Assembly (NCBI RefSeq): GCF_003269295.1
Contig: NZ_QLTT01000001.1
Coordinates: forward strand, 949,635 to 1,013,634
From: Lentzea atacamensis
Lineage (GTDB): Bacteria; Actinomycetota; Actinomycetes; Mycobacteriales; Pseudonocardiaceae
DNA length: 64,000 bases
Reading direction: 5' to 3'
Below the pieces are notes generated by a model that had not been told where the DNA came from, made no database searches, and was given only the letters and a program-made list of their open reading frames with translations. This document shows positions 47,017 to 56,356 of the stretch, piece by piece. Each line of letters opens with the position of its first letter. The stretch's first letter is position 1. The position numbers and the translations under genes were made by a program.

Positions 47017-48044
47017 CGCAGACTCCCCAGAATCGCCTCGCGGTGCCGGAGAACCTCCGGATCCCGCCAGCCCAGCGCGACGGCCTTGTCCGAGTACGGC
47101 AACGCCTCCGCGGAACGCTCGTTGACGTGCAGAGCCCACGCCATCGCGTCCGCGGTGAACGCGCTCTGCCTCTTCGCCCATTCCTTCTCGGCGAACCGCA
47201 ACGCCTCCGCGGGGTCACCGTGGTCGGCCGCGATCAGGGCGGCGGTGAGGTCGTCTCCGCCCAGAGCACGTGACTGCCGCAGCGCGAGGTCGTACTGCGC
47301 CCGCGCTTCCTGCGGCTTGCCCACCTTGTCCAGTGCCCTGCCGTACCTGACGAGGTGCTCCGGCGACGGCACCCTCGACACGAGCTCGAGATAGGTCTTC
47401 AGTTCCTCCTCGTCGGTCCGCCCCTTCAGCTCATCCAGCTGGAAGCGGCAGAACGCGGCCGCCTCGGGCGAGGAAGCGGACTCCAGCGCCCGGTCCAGAG
47501 CCACGCGCGCCTCGTCCAGACGGCCGTGCAGCTCGAAGTGGTGGGCAGCGCGGGTGAACGACGCGACACCCGGCTGCAGGTCCAGCATGCGTTGCAGCGC
47601 AACGGAAGCACCAGCGTCGTCGCCGAGCTGCGTCAGCGCGTCGACCACGACTCCCTGAGCCTGCGCGGAGTGCGGAAGTGCCGCGACCGCGCGCTGGCCC
47701 CAGTCACGGGCAGCAGCGAAGTCGTGACGAGCGTTGGCGAGCGCACCGCGGCCGATGTACGCCTCACCGTTGCCCTCAGGCTTGAGGCGCAACGACTCTG
47801 TCAGCGCACGCTCGGCACGCGGGTAATGCTGCGGATCGAAGGTGACGCGGGCGAGCTCGACGTGCGTGGCACCGAGCTGTGCCCAGGCGGCGGGGTCATC
47901 GGGGGTTCCGCGGAGCTTGGCCTGCAACGACTCGGCGTTGCGCTGCAGGGAAGAGGTCTGCGTGGCGGCGGGTGTTGCCGCCTGCGGGGAGGCGCAGGCG
48001 GCAACGGCGAGCGCGGCTGCCAGCAGCGGAATGGTTTTCCACAT
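47013..48044 (-). CDS. TPR-containing lipoprotein
   Basis: A 343-residue protein from ATG 48044 with lipobox LAAALAVAACASP (Cys near 18). About six TPR units follow: DPAAWAQLGATHVELARVTF, NGEAYIGRGALANARHDFAA, SAQAQGVVVDALTQLGDDAG, ASFTRAAHHFELHGRLDEAR and later copies. TPR lipoproteins anchor complexes at the outer face of the membrane. It starts 15 bp after the DUF4331 stop and overlaps the NicO-like gene by 4 bp, so the three are one operon. Confidence 0.87.
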   Translation of the reverse strand: MWKTIPLLAAALAVAACASPQAATPAATQTSSLQRNAESLQAKLRGTPDDPAAWAQLGATHVELARVTFDPQHYPRAERALTESLRLKPEGNGEAYIGRGALANARHDFAAARDWGQRAVAALPHSAQAQGVVVDALTQLGDDAGASVALQRMLDLQPGVASFTRAAHHFELHGRLDEARVALDRALESASSPEAAAFCRFQLDELKGRTDEEELKTYLELVSRVPSPEHLVRYGRALDKVGKPQEARAQYDLALRQSRALGGDDLTAALIAADHGDPAEALRFAEKEWAKRQSAFTADAMAWALHVNERSAEALPYSDKAVALGWRDPEVLRHREAILGSLR

Positions 48045-48059
48045 GTCAGGCACCCTCAC

Positions 48060-49469
48060 TCAGCGGGAGTTGACCGCCCGGTTGCTCGGCAGGCCGACGT
48101 ACGGGAAGCGGTCGCCGAAGCGGACGTCGTTGGCGTTCACCCGGTCGCCCTTGGCGAGCGCCGGCACGAGCTTGCCGGTCTGCGCCGCGCCGACCACGGC
48201 CTGGATCTCGATGTCCACGACGTCGTCGGTGAGCCTGCGGCCGTTCGGGAACCCCTGCAGGTCACCGCCGAGGACGCCGAGCCGGTTCGGGTTCTTCGCC
48301 ACCGGCGTGGACATGTTGAGCCGCAGCATCTCCGACGGTGCGAACCTCTTCGGGTCCACGTCGGCGTTGTTCAGCTGCGAGTTGAGATCGGCCTTGATCG
48401 GGCCGCCCGCCTTCGTGGTGATCCCGGTCAGGAAGATCTCCACCAGGTCGGCCCGCGGTGTCTTCGGTGCCGGGATGCCGTAGATCGCCTGGATGAGCCG
48501 GGCGAGCTCCGGGTCGTTCACCCGGTCCAGCAACGCCTGGACCGACGCATCGCCAACGGGTTCGAGCCCGTTGAACGCGTCCTTGATGGCCGCCGACGAC
48601 ACGACCTCGTTCACCAGCGGGTTGCCCAGCCGCGACACCTGCACGAACGGGCCCTGCGGGGTCGCCTTGCCGGGGTCGAGCCTCAGCGTGCGGCGCTCGG
48701 TGTCGCTCCACACGCCGATCACGGGGTTGCGCTTCGGGTCGCCTTTGAGGGCCAGCATCGTCTTGGGCACCTGGATGGCGATGGTGTTGACGTTGTAGCC
48801 CATCAGGGTGTCCTGGTTGACCTCTTTCAGATTTCCGCCGTAGAGGAGGTCGAACACCCTCAGGTCCAGGAAGAACGAGTCCTCCGACGGTCCGACGTAG
48901 ACCTGACCGCCACCGGGGATCTTCACCGTCGCCTGGTCGCGGATCGCCGCGAAGTCCGGGAACGACGCGGCTCCGGTGTTGGACGGCGCCGCCCTCCCGT
49001 TGCGCACCAGGGTCGTGCTCTTGCCCGGCTCCATGAGCTCGAGGCTGTAGTTCTGCCGGAACAACAGGTTGTCGTCGTTGATCGAGGTGACGGGCCCGTT
49101 GTTGTAGAGAAAGGTGTTCTTGCCGCGCCGGTCGTCGGTGCTGAACGTGAACCGGAACGTCTTGTCCGGCACCGCGTCCCCGTCGGCGTCGATGTTGAGG
49201 TCGTACCTCGCGTCCGTGGCCCACGGGTAGAAGTTGGGGCCACCGTTGGGTTCCTGCAGCCCGAACCAGTTCGCGACGAGCGTGACGGTGTCGGGCTTGT
49301 CAGGGCTCGTGAAGGCGTAGACGTCGGTGTTGTCGACCGCCGGGTCCGCCGCGATCAGCGGTGCCTCGCGGTGGCTGGACGCTTCCGCTGCCGGGATCGC
49401 CGCGGCCGCCGCGACCACGGCCGCGGCGATCGCACCCCGGCGTAATCGCTGTTCGTTGCTGGTTGGCAT
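48060..49469 (-). CDS. DUF4331 secreted protein
   Basis: A 469-residue protein with a signal-like N-terminus (RGAIAAAVVAAAAAIPAAEA) followed by the DUF4331 opening SSHREAPLIAADPAVDNTDVYAFTSP. Further family blocks are NWFGLQEPNGGPNFYPWAT, DIDADGDAVPDKTFRF-like, FFLDLRVFDLLYGGN and GFPNGRRLTDDVVDIEIQAV. The function is unknown; it may bind metals or carbohydrate (SHREAP is invariant). It leads the DUF4331 / TPR / NicO-like / lipoprotein operon. The gap to kal is 58 bp. Confidence 0.9.
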   Translation of the reverse strand: MPTSNEQRLRRGAIAAAVVAAAAAIPAAEASSHREAPLIAADPAVDNTDVYAFTSPDKPDTVTLVANWFGLQEPNGGPNFYPWATDARYDLNIDADGDAVPDKTFRFTFSTDDRRGKNTFLYNNGPVTSINDDNLLFRQNYSLELMEPGKSTTLVRNGRAAPSNTGAASFPDFAAIRDQATVKIPGGGQVYVGPSEDSFFLDLRVFDLLYGGNLKEVNQDTLMGYNVNTIAIQVPKTMLALKGDPKRNPVIGVWSDTERRTLRLDPGKATPQGPFVQVSRLGNPLVNEVVSSAAIKDAFNGLEPVGDASVQALLDRVNDPELARLIQAIYGIPAPKTPRADLVEIFLTGITTKAGGPIKADLNSQLNNADVDPKRFAPSEMLRLNMSTPVAKNPNRLGVLGGDLQGFPNGRRLTDDVVDIEIQAVVGAAQTGKLVPALAKGDRVNANDVRFGDRFPYVGLPSNRAVNSR

Positions 49470-49526
49470 GGTCCTGCTCCCTTCCCACGGCGGGGATTCG
49501 GAAGCAGGACGCCTGCCGGTTCGAAC

Positions 49527-49925
49527 TCATTCAGCGGATTTTGGCGCTACAACCGTTCCGCGGGCACGCGTTACGACGATCGGCTCAGCGAGCACGTCCG
49601 CCGCCGAAGGTCCGCGACCGGGCGCCGACCGGCACACCACGCGCGCCTCGAACTCGATCTCACGCGAGCGCTTTCCTATGCGCACCAACGTTGCCGTGGC
49701 CTCGATGACGTCACCGGCCTGGATCGGCGCCGCGAACTCGACCGAGCTGTACCCCGCGAACAGCCCTTCGTCGGAGTCCGTGTGGATGAGCAGTTCGGTG
49801 GCGACGTCACCGAACATGCCCAGCCCGTACGCGCCGTCGACGAGGTTGCCCCCGTAATGCGCGTGCGAGTGCGGCACGTACCGGCGGTGCGTCACCGAGA
49901 AGCCTTCGACCAAAGCCCCGCTCAC
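49527..49925 (-). CDS. kal: 3-aminobutyryl-CoA ammonia-lyase
   Basis: A 132-residue hot-dog-fold protein: [20 protein letters not shown] at the N-terminus, then [20 protein letters not shown] and [20 protein letters not shown]. This set matches Kal, which removes ammonia from L-3-aminobutyryl-CoA to give crotonyl-CoA in lysine fermentation. The [10 protein letters not shown] and DEGLF blocks are family hallmarks. It overlaps kamE by 4 bp at the end of a five-gene operon. Its placement with kamDE and kdd makes the assignment strong. Confidence 0.88.
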   Translation of the reverse strand: MSGALVEGFSVTHRRYVPHSHAHYGGNLVDGAYGLGMFGDVATELLIHTDSDEGLFAGYSSVEFAAPIQAGDVIEATATLVRIGKRSREIEFEARVVCRSAPGRGPSAADVLAEPIVVTRARGTVVAPKSAE

Positions 49926-50674
49926 GCGGCGACCCCCTTCTTTGCCTGCATCGCGTGCACCAGATAGCTCGCGACCTCACCCGGAGTGGTCCCCCGGGAG
50001 AACACTCGATCCACGCCCAGCTCCGCCGCCATCAGCGGATCGAACCGCGGACCGCCGGCGACGAGCAGTGGCCGCTTGTCCCCCATCGCCTCGCGGAACG
50101 CCGCGGACATCTCCTGCGTGTTGAGGATGTGCGCGTCCCGCTGCGTGACGACCTGGGAGATCAGCACCGCGTCGGCCTTCTCGGTCCGCGCGCGCCGCAC
50201 CAGTTCCGGAACGCTCACCTGCGCGCCGAGGTTCACGACCTTCAGCTCGCGGTAGTACTCCAGACCCTTCTCGCCCGCAAAGCCCTTGATGTTGAGGATC
50301 GCGTCGATGCCGACGGTGTGCGCGTCCGTGCCGATGCAGCCGCCGACCACGACCAGCTTGCGCCGCAACACCTTCTTGAGCGTCGTGTTCACCTCCGCCG
50401 GCGACAGCAACGGGTACTCGCGCTCGACGACCTTGACCTCGTCGAGGTCCACGAGGTGCTTCACCGAGCCGTAGACGACGAAGAACGTGAAGTCGTCGCC
50501 GATCGGGTGCGAGTGGACCACCATCGCGGGGTCCATGCCCATCTTGTTCGCGAGCTGCTGCGCCGCGCCGTCCGCCTTGGGACCGAAGGGGATCGGCAGC
50601 GTGAACGACGTCTGGATCATGCCGTCGCCGGTGGTGTCGCCGTACGGCCTCACATACCTCTTGGAGTCAGTCAT
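49922..50674 (-). CDS. kamE: Lysine 5,6-aminomutase, beta (B12-binding) subunit
   Basis: A 250-residue subunit: N-terminal domain with [20 protein letters not shown] and the Rossmann B12 domain [20 protein letters not shown] near 110-130, where D-A-H-T-V-G is the base-off cobalamin motif (DxHxxG). The end [20 protein letters not shown] and [15 protein letters not shown] resemble the methylmalonyl-CoA mutase-type fold. KamE also contributes the PLP-linked Lys in this enzyme class. With KamD it moves the terminal amino group of beta-lysine to C5 using adenosylcobalamin and PLP. It overlaps kamD by 8 bp. Confidence 0.92.
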   Translation of the reverse strand: MTDSKRYVRPYGDTTGDGMIQTSFTLPIPFGPKADGAAQQLANKMGMDPAMVVHSHPIGDDFTFFVVYGSVKHLVDLDEVKVVEREYPLLSPAEVNTTLKKVLRRKLVVVGGCIGTDAHTVGIDAILNIKGFAGEKGLEYYRELKVVNLGAQVSVPELVRRARTEKADAVLISQVVTQRDAHILNTQEMSAAFREAMGDKRPLLVAGGPRFDPLMAAELGVDRVFSRGTTPGEVASYLVHAMQAKKGVAA

Positions 50675-52238
50675 TCGAGGCCTCCAGCATCTCGCTCGCG
50701 GGGTTGAAGTACGCCTCCGCCTTCTCGACGACGCCGTCCGCGCCCTTGCCCTGGTCCGCGGGGCGCTTCATCAGGCCGAAGGTGCCGTCCGCGATCGCGT
50801 TGAGCAGGCCGTCGTCGACGATGCGCTCCAGCAGGTCCACGGCCTCGCCGAGCACCTGGTGGGCGCGCTTGACGATGAGCCCGTCCGGCGCGGGCCGGAA
50901 GTCCTCCGCGAGGTTGCCCGCGGCGTTGAGCACGTACCTGACGTTCTGCAGGGCGAGGTCGCGGTCGGACAGGAACGGCGTCACGACGGCTTCCGTCATC
51001 ATGCCGACGAGCAGAATGGACTGTCCGGTCAGGACACCGGCGAGGTTGAAGAACCCATCCAGCAGATAGCCGTTGAAGACGTCGCCGGTCATGTGCTTGG
51101 TGGGCGGCATCCACTTCAGCGGCGCGTCGGGGAACAGCTCGCGCGCGAGGAGCGCGTGGGCGAGCTCCAGGCGGAACGAGTCGGGCACCTTCGGGTTGAT
51201 CTCGAAGGCGTGGCCGAGGCCCAGCAGGTGGTCGGGCAGTCCCGCCTCGTGGGCGAAGTGCTCGTTGAGGAGCTGGGAGACCGTGACCGTGTGCGCGGCG
51301 TCGACGGCGTCCGCGGTGGTGAGGTAGTTGTCCTCGCCGGTGTTGATGATGATTCCCGCGCGTGCGTGGACCTGGCGGGAGAAGCGCTGGTCGACGAACG
51401 TGCGGATGGGGTTGATGTCGCGGAACAGGATGCCGTACATCGAGTCGTTCAGCATCATGTCGAGTCGCTGCAGGCCCGCCAGCACCGCGATCTCCGGCAT
51501 GCACAGGCCGGACGCGTAGTTGGTCAGCCGCACGTACCGGCCGACCTCCTTCGACACGTCGTCCAGCGCCGCCCGCATGATCCGGAAGTTCTCCTGGGTG
51601 GCGTAGGTGCCCGCGAACCCGTGGTGGGTGGCGCCTTCTGGCACGTAGTCGAGGAGCGACTGCCCGGTCGAGCGGATCACCGCGATGATGTCGGCACCTG
51701 CGCGGGCCGCGTTCTGGGCCTGGACGACGTCCTCGTCGATGTCACCGGTCGCGACGATCAGGTAGATCCATGGCCGCTGCGCGGGGTCGCCGAGCCTGGT
51801 GATCAGCTTGTCGCGCTGGGCCCGGTTGCGGTCCACCGTCCTGATGCCCCTGGCGACGGCCGACGTGGCTGCTTTCCTGGCCGCCGTCAGGTCCTTGCCG
51901 GTGGGGACCTTGAACTGGATCTGGCCCGCCGCGGTGGCCTCCGCGAGCTCGGTGAGGGTGCCGAGGTTGTGTTGTTTCAGGGCGTGGAACGCCGGGAGCA
52001 CCACGCCGTGCTCCAGCCCGCACTGCTCGCGCACCGTGTCGATGACGCGGTTGACCCACGGCACGTCACCGGCGCGGTGGGTGGAGTCCGCGCCGGTGAT
52101 GCCGGCCAGGCGAAGTGTGGCGCGCTCGACGGCAACGGTGGTGTGCGCCTTCGCGATGGACACCACCGGTTCGGCCGCCCGCGCCGCGAGTTCGCGCGCG
52201 GTGGCGACGACCTTGGGGTCGAGGTCGAGCAACGCCAT
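50667..52238 (-). CDS. kamD: Lysine 5,6-aminomutase, alpha subunit
   Basis: A 523-residue TIM-barrel subunit. Diagnostic stretches are AHTTVAVERATLRLAGITGA, WIYLIVATGDIDEDVVQAQN, LLDYVPEGATHHGFAGTYAT and RTFVDQRFSRQVHARAGIII. It holds beta-lysine and PLP while KamE brings adenosylcobalamin, producing 3,5-diaminohexanoate. The ATG at 52238 has GAGAGGAAG upstream, only 3 bp after the amidohydrolase stop; it overlaps kamE. The sequence is full length with no visible lesion. Confidence 0.93.
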   Translation of the reverse strand: MALLDLDPKVVATARELAARAAEPVVSIAKAHTTVAVERATLRLAGITGADSTHRAGDVPWVNRVIDTVREQCGLEHGVVLPAFHALKQHNLGTLTELAEATAAGQIQFKVPTGKDLTAARKAATSAVARGIRTVDRNRAQRDKLITRLGDPAQRPWIYLIVATGDIDEDVVQAQNAARAGADIIAVIRSTGQSLLDYVPEGATHHGFAGTYATQENFRIMRAALDDVSKEVGRYVRLTNYASGLCMPEIAVLAGLQRLDMMLNDSMYGILFRDINPIRTFVDQRFSRQVHARAGIIINTGEDNYLTTADAVDAAHTVTVSQLLNEHFAHEAGLPDHLLGLGHAFEINPKVPDSFRLELAHALLARELFPDAPLKWMPPTKHMTGDVFNGYLLDGFFNLAGVLTGQSILLVGMMTEAVVTPFLSDRDLALQNVRYVLNAAGNLAEDFRPAPDGLIVKRAHQVLGEAVDLLERIVDDGLLNAIADGTFGLMKRPADQGKGADGVVEKAEAYFNPASEMLEASND

Positions 52239-52241
52239 GAG

Positions 52242-53780
52242 TCACTTCCTCTCGTAGATAGTCCGGCCGTTCAGCACGGTCCGCACGCAGACGGGCGCGG
52301 GACCGGTGAGATCAGGCAGTCCGGGCACGCCGGAACGGGGATCGGTGGACCACCGCTGCACCCGCGAGTCGCTCCCGGCGACCACGAGGTCGCCGGTCTC
52401 CCACACGGCGTAGGTCGCGGGCGCGCCGGGCTGCAACGTGCCGGTCAGCCCGTCGTCCACGCCCGCAGCACGCCAGCCACCACGCGTGTGGGCCGTGAAC
52501 GCCGCTCGTGGGGAGATACCGTGACCATCGGTCTTGTGGTGCACCGCGGCGCGCACGGCAGCCCACGGGTCGATGGCGGTCACCGGGGTGTCCGAGCCGA
52601 ACGCGAGCACGACCCCTGCCGCGGCCAGGCGTGAGAAGGGGTTGAGTCCCACTCCGCGCTCGGCCCCGAGGCGCTGGACGTACATTCCGGCCGATCCGCC
52701 CCACTCGGCGTCGAAAAGCGGCTGAACAGAGGCGATGACGCCCCACCCCGCCAGCTTCTGGGCCTGCTCGGCGCTGACCATCTCGACGTGCTCGAGGCGG
52801 TGGCGCGCGGAGGCGAGAGCGGGCGTGCCGAGGGCCTTCTCGGCGATCTCGAAGCCCTCGATCACGGCGGCCATGGCGGCGTCGCCGATGACGTGGAAGC
52901 CCGCCTGCACGTCCAGTTCGGTGCACTTGATCAGGTGGTCGGCGATCTGCTGGCCGTCCAGGTAGAGCGCGCCGGACGTGTCCGCGTCGGTGTAGGGCTC
53001 GGTCAGCGCGGCGGTGCGGGAGCCGAGCGCGCCGTCCACGAAGTGGTCCCCGGCGAGGCCGCGGACGGGGACGTCCGGCAGGTCGTGGTCGCCCCAGTAG
53101 GCCACCACCTCTGGGCCCTCGGTGTGCGCGAGGAGTTCTCGCAGGTCGTCCTCGCCGGAGATGTCCGGGCCGGCGCACTCGTGCACCGACGCGATGCCCA
53201 TCGAGGCGGCGTGTCGGAGGAAGGCCAGCTGGGCGGCCTGGCGTTGCGCCGGCGTGATGGCGGACTTGGCGGCGCCGCGCACGTGGTGGTGGGCGGCGCG
53301 AGAGAGAGGGCCGTCGGCCGAGTAGCCGTCGGCCTCGCGGGCCTCGTCGGTGATCAGGTTCGAGGAGACGAGCGCCGAATGCACGTCGATGCGCGACAGG
53401 TAGACCGTCTTGCCCGCAGCTGCGTCGTCGATCTCCGCGCGCGTGGGCGGGCGGTTCTCCGGCCAGCGCGTCTCGTCCCACCCGTGTCCCCACACGAGCG
53501 GGCCCTCGGCGTCACGCACCTGTCGCAACAAGTCGTCCACAGAGGACGTGCGGGTCAGGTCGAGACCGGTCAGCAGCAGACCGGCGCTCGTGGCGTGGAC
53601 GTGGGCGTCGACGAACGCGGGCGCGACGAAGGCGCCGTGCAGCTCGATGACCTCGGCGTCGGGGTGCAGCGCACGGCCGACCGAGTCCTGTCCGATCCAC
53701 ACGACGACGCCGTCCGTGACGGCCATGGCCGTCGCATCCGGTGCGTAGATGCGTCCGCCGACCAAAAGTTGCGTACTCAC
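52242..53780 (-). CDS. Amidohydrolase family 3 (YtcJ-like) enzyme inside the kam operon
   Basis: A 512-residue metal-dependent hydrolase from GTG 53780, one base after the kdd stop. Family landmarks: FVDAHVHATSAGLLLTGLDL (HxH metal site), RDAEGPLVWGHGWDETRWPE, VHECAGPDISGEDDL, FHVIGDAAMAAVIEGFEIAE, RHRLEHVEM and FGSDTPVTAIDPWAAV. YtcJ-like amidohydrolases open lactams or remove N-acyl/carbamoyl groups. Why it sits in a lysine pathway is unknown: it may clear cyclised (piperidine/lactam) diaminohexanoate side-products or free N-acylated lysine. It is followed by kamD after 3 bp. Confidence 0.87.
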   Translation of the reverse strand: MSTQLLVGGRIYAPDATAMAVTDGVVVWIGQDSVGRALHPDAEVIELHGAFVAPAFVDAHVHATSAGLLLTGLDLTRTSSVDDLLRQVRDAEGPLVWGHGWDETRWPENRPPTRAEIDDAAAGKTVYLSRIDVHSALVSSNLITDEAREADGYSADGPLSRAAHHHVRGAAKSAITPAQRQAAQLAFLRHAASMGIASVHECAGPDISGEDDLRELLAHTEGPEVVAYWGDHDLPDVPVRGLAGDHFVDGALGSRTAALTEPYTDADTSGALYLDGQQIADHLIKCTELDVQAGFHVIGDAAMAAVIEGFEIAEKALGTPALASARHRLEHVEMVSAEQAQKLAGWGVIASVQPLFDAEWGGSAGMYVQRLGAERGVGLNPFSRLAAAGVVLAFGSDTPVTAIDPWAAVRAAVHHKTDGHGISPRAAFTAHTRGGWRAAGVDDGLTGTLQPGAPATYAVWETGDLVVAGSDSRVQRWSTDPRSGVPGLPDLTGPAPVCVRTVLNGRTIYERK

Positions 53781-53781
53781 G

Positions 53782-54792
53782 TCACGCAGTCTGCCGTTGC
53801 TCGAACAGCGCCCGCACACCCGGCTGCGTCCGGACCAGGTCCAAGGCGAACGCGGCGTGACCGGGCACATAACCGTTGCCGACCAGCATCTCCACGTCCG
53901 CGGCGAGTCCTTCAGCTCCGAGTGCCGCGGCGCTGAACGACGTGGCCATCGAGAAGAAGATCACGGTGCCGCCGTCCCCGGTCGCGAGGATGGCGCCGTG
54001 CTCGCACCCCGGCACGTCCACACACACGACCGTGACATCGACCTGCTTGCCGACCGCCTCAGCCACAGCCACCGGGTTGCGCGCGTCCGCGATGACGACC
54101 TCGTCCGCGAGACCGGCCTTGCGAACCTGTTCCGCCTCACGCTCGGTCGGCACCAACGCGACGAGGCGCGACGCACCGGCCTGACGTGCGGCCGCGAGAG
54201 AAAGCGACCCGGACTTGCCGCCACCCCCGAGCACCAGCACCGACCCACCGGGGTGCTTCCGCACCACGCGGTCGGTCAGCGCCGGAGCACCACACACGTC
54301 GAGAACGGACAGCGCCAGCTCGTCGGACATGTCGTCGGGCAGCACGGCCGCGATGGACCGCCCGAACAGCACCGCGGTCCCCCGGCACGGCACCTGCTCG
54401 TCCTCGCCGTCCCAGTCCTGCAGGCCGTCGTTGATCTTCAGCGGCGTGAGGGTGAGGCTGACCAGCGTCGCGATCCGGTCGCCCGCCTTCAGGCCGAGCG
54501 GCGACTCCGGTCCGACCTCCAGCACCGTGCCGAGCAGCATGCCGCCGGAGCCGGTGACGGGGTTCTGCATCTTGCCGCGCTCTTCGACGATGTCCAGCAC
54601 CGCCTGCCGGACCGCCGCGCCGCTGCCGTGCTGCTCCCTGAGCTGCCGGAACGACGCCGCGTCCAGGTTGAGCCGCTCGACCGCGACGATCACCTCGTCG
54701 GGGGCGGGGACGGGCTCCGCGTCCAGCCGCCACGCCTGCTGGGGCAGGACACCCTGCGGCTCGAGGACACGGTGCAGTCCGTACGCGCTCAC
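53782..54792 (-). CDS. kdd: 3,5-diaminohexanoate dehydrogenase
   Basis: A 336-residue dehydrogenase from GTG 54792 (VSAYGLHRVLEPQGVLPQQA), with an AAGGA site at good spacing; an upstream ATG at 54837 would place the start in the palindrome. Sections: WRLDAEPVPAPDEVIVAVER, LNLDAASFRQLREQHG, SGGMLLGTVLEVG, then a Rossmann half with VLVLGGGGKSGSLSLAAARQ. This is the Kdd family, which uses NAD+ to oxidise L-erythro-3,5-diaminohexanoate to 3-keto-5-aminohexanoate. It opens the minus-strand operon kdd-amidohydrolase-kamD-kamE-kal. A palindrome sits 38-60 bp upstream. Confidence 0.9.
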   Translation of the reverse strand: MSAYGLHRVLEPQGVLPQQAWRLDAEPVPAPDEVIVAVERLNLDAASFRQLREQHGSGAAVRQAVLDIVEERGKMQNPVTGSGGMLLGTVLEVGPESPLGLKAGDRIATLVSLTLTPLKINDGLQDWDGEDEQVPCRGTAVLFGRSIAAVLPDDMSDELALSVLDVCGAPALTDRVVRKHPGGSVLVLGGGGKSGSLSLAAARQAGASRLVALVPTEREAEQVRKAGLADEVVIADARNPVAVAEAVGKQVDVTVVCVDVPGCEHGAILATGDGGTVIFFSMATSFSAAALGAEGLAADVEMLVGNGYVPGHAAFALDLVRTQPGVRALFEQRQTA

Positions 54793-54829
54793 CTGAAAAT
54801 CCTTCGGTCGACGACGCTGTCTCGACAAT

Positions 54830-54852
54830 ATCTTCACGTAGCGCGTAAAGAT
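54830..54852. promoter_or_regulatory. Palindrome upstream of kdd with the shared kam motif
   Basis: Arms ATCTTCACG (54830-54838) and CGTAAAGAT (54844-54852) are reverse complements with one mismatch and a 5 bp spacer. Read on the minus strand, 54852-54842 is ATCTTTACGCG, which recurs exactly at 58919-58929 upstream of kamA. Only 10 bp separate it from the end of the preceding GH13 gene, so the kdd promoter must overlap it. Confidence 0.7.
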
Positions 54853-54862
54853 CCCGCAAGCT

Positions 54863-56356
54863 TCACTTGTCAGTCAGACGGAACCACCGGCAGTCGTACG
54901 GGCCCAGCTCCAGCTTCGCGTCGCACCCGTCGCCGGTCAGGACGTCGGTGAGCACGCCCTTCACCTTCAGCTCCACCGGGACCGCGCGGTCGGCGAAGTT
55001 GTGCACGGCGATGACCGTGCCACCGTCGCAGTCAGCGCGGTGGGCGAACACGCACGGGTCACCGACGTCCAGCACCTGGTAGGTGCCCCACGCCAGTTCG
55101 GGGCACTCCCGGTAGCTCTCGATCAGCCGGCGCATCCAGGTGAGCAGCGAGTCGGGAGAGTGGCGTTGCCGGCCGGCCGCCTCCCAGTCCATCGGCACCC
55201 GGACCGCGAGCCTTCCTTCCAGCGACAGGTCCTCGACCAGGCCGATCTCCTCGCCGTAGAACAGGACGGGCGTGCCCGGCAGGCTGAAGAGCAGGCTGTA
55301 GACCATGCGGATGCGGCGGTAGTCGTCGTTCAGCGTCGACGGCAGGCGGCGGCGCAGGCCACGGCCGTAGAGCTGCATCGACGGGTCGGGACCGAAGGCG
55401 TCGAACACCTCCTGGCGCTCGTCCTCGGGCAGCTTGTCGAGGGTCAGCTCGTCGTGGTTGCGCACAAACGTCGCCCAATGGCCGTCCCGTGGCGGCTGCG
55501 GGCGTTCCTGCAGGGCCTTGACCAGCGGACCGCTCGACTGCCGCGCCAACGCCAGGTACATCGCCTGCATGCCCACGAAGTCGAAGCACATCGTCAGCTC
55601 GTCGCCGACTCCCTGGCCGTAGTAGGCCATCGTGTCCTTGTACGGCAGGTTCACCTCGCCCAGCAGCACGCCTTCGCCGTTGCGGCGGTTGATGAACGCG
55701 CGGAGGTCAGTCAGGTAGTCGTGCGGGTTGGGCAGCGACATGGCGTCCGTGGCGTCGTTGTGCTCCAGCAGGAACGGGACGGCGTCCACGCGGAAGCCGC
55801 TCAGGCCCAGCTCCATCCAGAACCCCATGATCCGGGCGATCTCGTCGCGCACCTCGGGGTTGGAGACGTTGAGGTCGGGCTGGTGCTTGTAGAAGCGGTG
55901 CAGGTAGTACTTGCCGACCTCCTCCGAATACTCCCAGAGGCTGTTCTCCTTGTCCGGGAAGGTGATGCCCTGCGGGCCGTCGGTCTGCGGTTCGTCGGCC
56001 CAGACGTACCAGTCCCGTTTGGTCGGGTCGTGGAACCACGGGTGCTGGTCGGACGTGTGGTTGACGACGAGGTCGGCGATCACCCGCATGCCCCGGTCGC
56101 GGGCGGAGCGGACGAACTCGACGAAGTCGCCCAGCGAGCCCAGCCGCGGGTCCACCGCGTAGAAGTCGGTGATGTCGTAGCCGTCGTCGCGTTCCGGGGT
56201 CGGGTAGAACGGCATCAGCCAGACGCAGGTGACGCCCAGGGCGTGGAGGTGGTCGATGCGTTCGGTGCAGCCGCGGAAACCCTTGTCGGAGAAGGTCTCC
56301 ACGTCCAGGCAGTAGAGGACGGCGTTCTTCCACCAGACGTCCGACGTGCGGATCAC
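54863..56356 (-). CDS. GH13 alpha-amylase-family enzyme (trehalose-synthase-like)
   Basis: A 497-residue protein from GTG 56356, overlapping the preceding stop as GTGA. GH13 landmarks: DGYDITDFYAVDPRLGSLGD, VIADLVVNHTSDQHPWFHD, the nucleophile GFRVDAVPFLLEHND, the acid LLGEVNLPY and the transition-state Asp FVRNHDELTLD. The start SDVWWKNAVLYCLDVETFSD and overall pattern resemble trehalose synthase or maltose-glucosyl transferases, but the C-terminal maltokinase is absent. Its gene neighbour is a non-F420 flavin oxidoreductase (next feature); a role in trehalose or glycogen chemistry is likely. Confidence 0.88.
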   Translation of the reverse strand: MIRTSDVWWKNAVLYCLDVETFSDKGFRGCTERIDHLHALGVTCVWLMPFYPTPERDDGYDITDFYAVDPRLGSLGDFVEFVRSARDRGMRVIADLVVNHTSDQHPWFHDPTKRDWYVWADEPQTDGPQGITFPDKENSLWEYSEEVGKYYLHRFYKHQPDLNVSNPEVRDEIARIMGFWMELGLSGFRVDAVPFLLEHNDATDAMSLPNPHDYLTDLRAFINRRNGEGVLLGEVNLPYKDTMAYYGQGVGDELTMCFDFVGMQAMYLALARQSSGPLVKALQERPQPPRDGHWATFVRNHDELTLDKLPEDERQEVFDAFGPDPSMQLYGRGLRRRLPSTLNDDYRRIRMVYSLLFSLPGTPVLFYGEEIGLVEDLSLEGRLAVRVPMDWEAAGRQRHSPDSLLTWMRRLIESYRECPELAWGTYQVLDVGDPCVFAHRADCDGGTVIAVHNFADRAVPVELKVKGVLTDVLTGDGCDAKLELGPYDCRWFRLTDK

